From Crossaster papposus (Eukaryota; Echinodermata; Asteroidea; Velatida; Solasteridae): DNA of 64,000 nucleotides. The stretch is from the NCBI GenBank assembly GCA_037893245.1, contig JBAIAA010001564.1:1-64000 (forward strand), in the 5' to 3' direction. The notes beneath the pieces were generated by a model. That model was not told the DNA's origin. It searched no databases and worked only from the letters and a program-made list of their open reading frames with translations. Position numbers and translations under genes: made by a program. How positions within the stretch are numbered: position 1 is the stretch's first letter; every line of letters begins with the position of its first letter. Shown in pieces: positions 60,601-64,000 of the stretch.

Positions 60601-60727
60601 ATGTAAAGGGAAAGAAGTGTGCATAAGAAATATGTAAAGGGAAAGAAGTGTGCATAAGAAATATGTAAAGGGAAAGAAGTGTGCATAAGAAATAAACACA
60701 TGATGTGGGAACAAGCCCTCGAGTTAA
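54624..60727. repeat. Zone K: insert cluster, 20 copies, all CTCGAG class
   Basis: 36-bp segments start at 54624, 54906, 55283, 55722, 56035, 56381, 56789, 57195 (CCTTCGAG), 57510, 57918, 58171, 58453, 58830, 59238, 59491, 59682, 60059, 60186 (GCACTCGAG), 60408 (GTCGAAAC) and 60692. No CTCCAG copy occurs here, unlike zones A, C, G and I. A doublet of 30-bp AAATAATAAAG units directly precedes the inserts at 54906, 56035, 57195, 58453 and 60186. CATCAGAAA units at 57,726, 58,165 and 60,402 create TCA on the + strand. Confidence 0.93.
54841..60221. repeat. Higher-order repeat of about 1.13-1.73 kb, five rounds
   Basis: The doublet-plus-insert module recurs at 54906, 56035, 57195, 58453 and 60186 (spacings 1,129, 1,160, 1,258, 1,733). 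Inserts 56381, 57510 and 58830 follow as second members, and 56789, 57918 and 59238 as third members, each exactly 408 bp after its second member. AAATGG at 56,643, 57,772 and 59,092 keeps pace (1,129 and 1,320). The final round at 58453-60186 has gained inserts and units. Confidence 0.85.
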
Positions 60728-63700
60728 ATATGTAAAGGGAAAGAAGTGTGCATAAGAAATATGTAAAGGGAAAGAAGTGTGCATAAGAAATATGTAAAGG
60801 GAAAGAAGTGTGCATAAGAAATATGTAAAGGGAAAGAAGTGTGCATAAGAAATATGTAAAGGGAAAGAAGAGTGCATAAGAAATATGTAAAGGGAAAGAA
60901 GTGTGCATAAGAAATATGTAAAGGGAAAGAAGAGTGCATAAGAAATATGTAAAGGGAAAGAAGTGTGCATAAGAAATATGTAAAGGGAAAGAAGTGTGCA
61001 TAAGAAATATGTAAAGGGAAAGAAGTGTGCATAAGAAATATGTAAAGGGAAAGAAGTGTGCATAAGAAATATGTAAAGGGAAAGAAGTGTGCATAAGAAA
61101 TATGTAAAGGGAAAGAAGTGTGCATAAGAAATATGTAAAGGGAAAGAAGTGTGCATAAGAAATATGTAAAGGGAAAGAAGTGTGCATAAGAAATATGTAA
61201 AGGGAAAGAAGTGTGCATAAGAAATATGTAAAGGGAAAGAAGTGTGCATAAGAAATATGTAAAGGGAAAGAAGTGTGCATAAGAAATATGTAAAGGGAAA
61301 GAAGTGTGCATAAGAAATATGTAAAGGGAAAGAAGTGTGCATAAGAAATATGTAAAGGGAAAGAAGTGTGCATAAGAAATATGTAAAGGGAAAGAAGTGT
61401 GCATAATAAATATGTAAAGGGAAAGAAGTGTGCATAAGAAATGTGTAAAGGGAAAGAAGTGTGCATAAGAAATGTGTAAAGGGAAAGAAGTGTGCATAAG
61501 AAATGTGTAAAGGGAAAGAAGTGTGCATAAGAAATGTGTAAAGGGAAAGAAGTGTGCATAAGAAATATGTAAAGGGAAAGAAGTGTGCATAAGAAATATG
61601 TAAAGGGAAAGAAGTGTGCATAAGAAATATGTAAAGGGAAAGAAGTGTGCATAAGAAATATGTAAAGGGAAAGAAGTGTGCATAAGAAATATGTAAAGGG
61701 AAAGAAGTGTGCATAAGAAATATGTAAAGGGAAAGAAGTGTGCATAAGAAATATGTAAAGGGAAAGAAGTGTGCATAAGAAATATGTAAAGGGAAAGAAG
61801 TGTGCATAAGAAATATGTAAAGGGAAAGAAGTGTGCATAAGAAATATGTAAAGGGAAAGAAGTGTGCATACGAAATATGTAAAGGGAAAGAAGTGTGCAT
61901 AAGAAATATGTAAAGGGAAAGAAGTGTGCATAAGAAATATGTAAAGGGAAAGAAGTGTGCATAAGAAATATGTAAAGGGAAAGAAGTGTGCATAAGAAAT
62001 ATGTAAAGGGAAAGAAGTGTGCATAAGAAATATGTAAAGGGAAAGAAGTGTGCATAAGAAATATGTAAAGGGAAAGAAGTGTGCATAAGAAATATGTAAA
62101 GGGAAAGAAGTGTGCATAAGAAATATGTAAAGGGAAAGAAGTGTGCATAAGAAATATGTAAAGGGAAAGAAGTGTGCATAAGAAATATGTAAAGGGAAAG
62201 AAGTGTGCATAAGAAATATGTAAAGGGAAAGAAGTGTGCATAAGAAATATGTAAAGGGAAAGAAGTGTGCATAAGAAATATGTAAAGGGAAAGAAGTGTG
62301 CATAAGAAATATGTAAAGGGAAAGAAGTGTGCATAAGAAATTAGTAAAGGGAAAGAAGTGTGCATAAGAAATATGTAAAGGGAAAGAAGTGTGCATAAGA
62401 AATATGTAAAGGGAAAGAAGTGTGCATAAGAAATATGTAAAGGGAAAGAAGTGTGCATAAGAAATATGTAAAGGGAAAGAAGTGTGCATAAGAAATATGT
62501 AAAGGGAAAGAAGTGTGCATAAGAAATATGTAAAGGGAAAGAAGTGTGCATAAGAAATATGTAAAGGGAAAGAAGTGTGCATAAGAAATATGTAAAGGGA
62601 AAGAAGTGTGCATAAGAAATATGTAAAGGGAAAGAAGTGTGCATAAGAAATATGTAAAGGGAAAGAAGTGTGCATAAGAAATATGTAAAGGGAAAGAAGT
62701 GTGCATAAGAAATATGTAAAGGGAAAGAAGTGTGCATAAGAAATATGTAAAGGGAAAGAAGTGTGCATAAGAAATATGTAAAGGGAAAGAAGTGTGCATA
62801 AGAAATATGTAAAGGGAAAGAAGTGTGCATAAGAAATTAGTAAAGGGAAAGAAGTGTGCATAAGAAATATGTAAAGGGAAAGAAGTGTGCATAAGAAATA
62901 TGTAAAGGGAAAGAAGTGTGCATAAGAAATATGTAAAGGGAAAGAAGTGTGCATAAGAAATATGTAAAGGGAAAGAAGTGTGCATAAGAAATATGTAAAG
63001 GGAAAGAAGTGTGCATAAGAAATATGTAAAGGGAAAGAAGTGTGCATAAGAAATATGTAAAGGGAAAGAAGTGTGCATAAGAAATATGTAAAGGGAAAGA
63101 AGTGTGCATAAGAAATATGTAAAGGGAAAGAAGTGTGCATAAGAAATATGTAAAGGGAAAGAAGTGTGCATAAGAAATATGTAAAGGGAAAGAAGTGTGC
63201 ATAACAAATATGTAAAGGGAAAGAAGTGTGCATAAGAAATATGTAAAGGGAAAGAAGTGTGCATAAGAAATATGTAAAGGGAAAGAAGTGTGCATAAGAA
63301 ATATGTAAAGGGAAAGAAGTGTGCATAAGAAATATGTAAAGGGAAAGAAGTGTGCATAAGAAATATGTAAAGGGAAAGAAGTGTGCATAAGAAATATGTA
63401 AAGGGAAAGAAGTGTGCATAAGAAATATGTAAAGGGAAAGAAGTGTGCATAAGAAATATGTAAAGGGAAAGAAGTGTGCATAAGAAATATGTAAAGGGAA
63501 AGAAGTGTGCATAAGAAATATGTAAAGGGAAAGAAGTGTGCATAAGAAATATGTAAAGGGAAAGAAGTGTGCATAAGAAATATGTAAAGGGAAAGAAGTG
63601 TGCATAAGAAATATGTAAAGGGAAAGAAGTGTGCATAAGAAATATGTAAAGGGAAAGAAGTGTGCATAAGAAATATGTAAAGGGAAAGAAGTGTGCATAA

Positions 63701-64000
63701 GAAATATGTAAAGGGAAAGAAGTGTGCATAAGAAATATGTAAAGGGAAAGAAGTGTGCATAAGAAATTAGTAAAGGGAAAGAAGTGTGCATAAGAAATAT
63801 GTAAAGGGAAAGAAGTGTGCATAAGAAATATGTAAAGGGAAAGAAGTGTGCATAAGAAATATGTAAAGGGAAAGAAGTGTGCATAAGAAATATGTAAAGG
63901 GAAAGAAGTGTGCATAAGAAATATGTAAAGGGAAAGAAGTGTGCATAAGAAATATGTAAAGGGAAAGAAGTGTGCATAAGAAATATGTAAAGGGAAAGAA
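60728..64000. repeat. Zone L: pure 31-bp units to the window edge
   Basis: There are no 36-bp segments. Variants include GAAGAGTGC at about 60,870 and 60,932, four consecutive units with AAATGTGTAAAG (61,441, 61,472, 61,503, 61,534), CATACG near 61,869, CATAACAAAT near 63,203, and AAATTAGTAAAG at 62,341, 62,837 and 63,767. The last three are 496 and 930 bp apart (16 and 30 units) and place TTA on the + strand. The array is still running at base 64,000. Confidence 0.93.

Larger units (their letters stand above)
1..64000. repeat. 31-bp satellite array spanning the entire window
   Basis: Tandem 31-bp units fill the window without a break. A unit begins ATATGTAAAGGG and ends GTGCATAAGAA; a clean copy is 33,013-33,043. 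Composition is 15 A, 6 T, 9 G and 1 C, so about 32% GC and 77% purine on the + strand. After subtracting 132 copies of a 36-bp segment, about 59.2 kb remains, or roughly 1,900 units. Most departures are single substitutions (for example GTGAGC, GTTTGC or GTGCGC for GTGTGC, CATACG for CATAAG, AAATGG for AAAGGG) plus a 30-bp variant with AAATAATAAAG. The array enters and leaves the window in mid-unit. No promoter, RNA gene, mobile element or unique spacer is visible. The family is not recognised; a eukaryotic satellite or large minisatellite is the natural reading. Confidence 0.99.

Noticed and set aside
1-64000. Telomeric repeat or telomere-associated tract
   Set aside because: No run of TTAGGG, TTTAGGG or a related short telomere motif is present. 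The AAAGGG word is part of a 31-bp unit and does not repeat at 6-8 bp.
1-64000. G-quadruplex potential from GGG in each unit
   Set aside because: There is only one GGG per 31 bp, so loops would be about 28 bases, too long for a standard intramolecular quadruplex.
1-64000. CENP-B box or other known centromere-protein motif
   Set aside because: I found no match to the CENP-B box core (TTCG...CGGGA) in the 31-mer or the 36-bp segment, so no centromeric role can be claimed from sequence.
1-64000. tRNA, rRNA, snRNA or other structured RNA genes, promoters and terminators
   Set aside because: Nothing but the two repeat components is present. Any TATA-like or AT-rich word recurs in every unit and is therefore uninformative.

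Overview
The whole 64-kb window is one tandem-repeat (satellite) array, and I find no gene in it. The basic unit is 31 bp (clean example 33,013-33,043). It is about 32% GC and strongly strand-asymmetric: 24 of 31 bases on the + strand are purines, with 9 G to 1 C. I estimate about 1,900 units. The array starts and ends in mid-unit, so it continues past both edges. No unique sequence, RNA gene, transposon, telomeric repeat or non-repetitive spacer was seen.

A second component is a 36-bp segment (example 310-345) placed at one fixed point in the 31-bp unit, giving a 67-bp compound unit. I located 132 copies, all in the same orientation. They are strongly zoned. They are dense at 1-10,255 (59 copies), clustered at 14,192-15,752 (9), sparse at 19,753-32,050 (17), clustered at 36,019-38,622 (13) and 44,761-47,333 (13), single at 50,062, and clustered again at 54,624-60,727 (20). 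Between these zones lie pure 31-bp stretches at about 10.3-14.2, 15.8-19.7, 32.1-36.0, 38.6-44.8, 47.3-54.6 (apart from the copy at 50,062) and 60.7-64.0 kb.

Above the monomer there is clear higher-order structure. Blocks sharing rare variants and the same insert spacing recur at about 2,327-2,358, 953, 2,520, 1,270, 2,733, 3,044-3,106, 2,810, 1,405/1,280, 8,711, 4,527, 744 and 1,129-1,320 bp. This points to repeated segmental duplication within the array, by unequal exchange or replication-based amplification. Two blocks of pure 31-mers (about 32,360-35,957 and 39,614-43,500) show no variant that I could see, so they are either very recent amplifications or assembly-consensus products.

The long minus-strand reading frames (up to about 2,425 codons) follow from the monomer containing no TTA, CTA or TCA on the + strand, so all three minus frames are open at once. 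They are not evidence for a protein.

Organism: a long homogeneous AT-rich satellite with higher-order structure points to a eukaryotic nuclear genome (heterochromatin, subtelomere, centromere-adjacent or sex chromosome). The sequence alone does not identify the species or chromosome, and I do not recognise the repeat as a named family.
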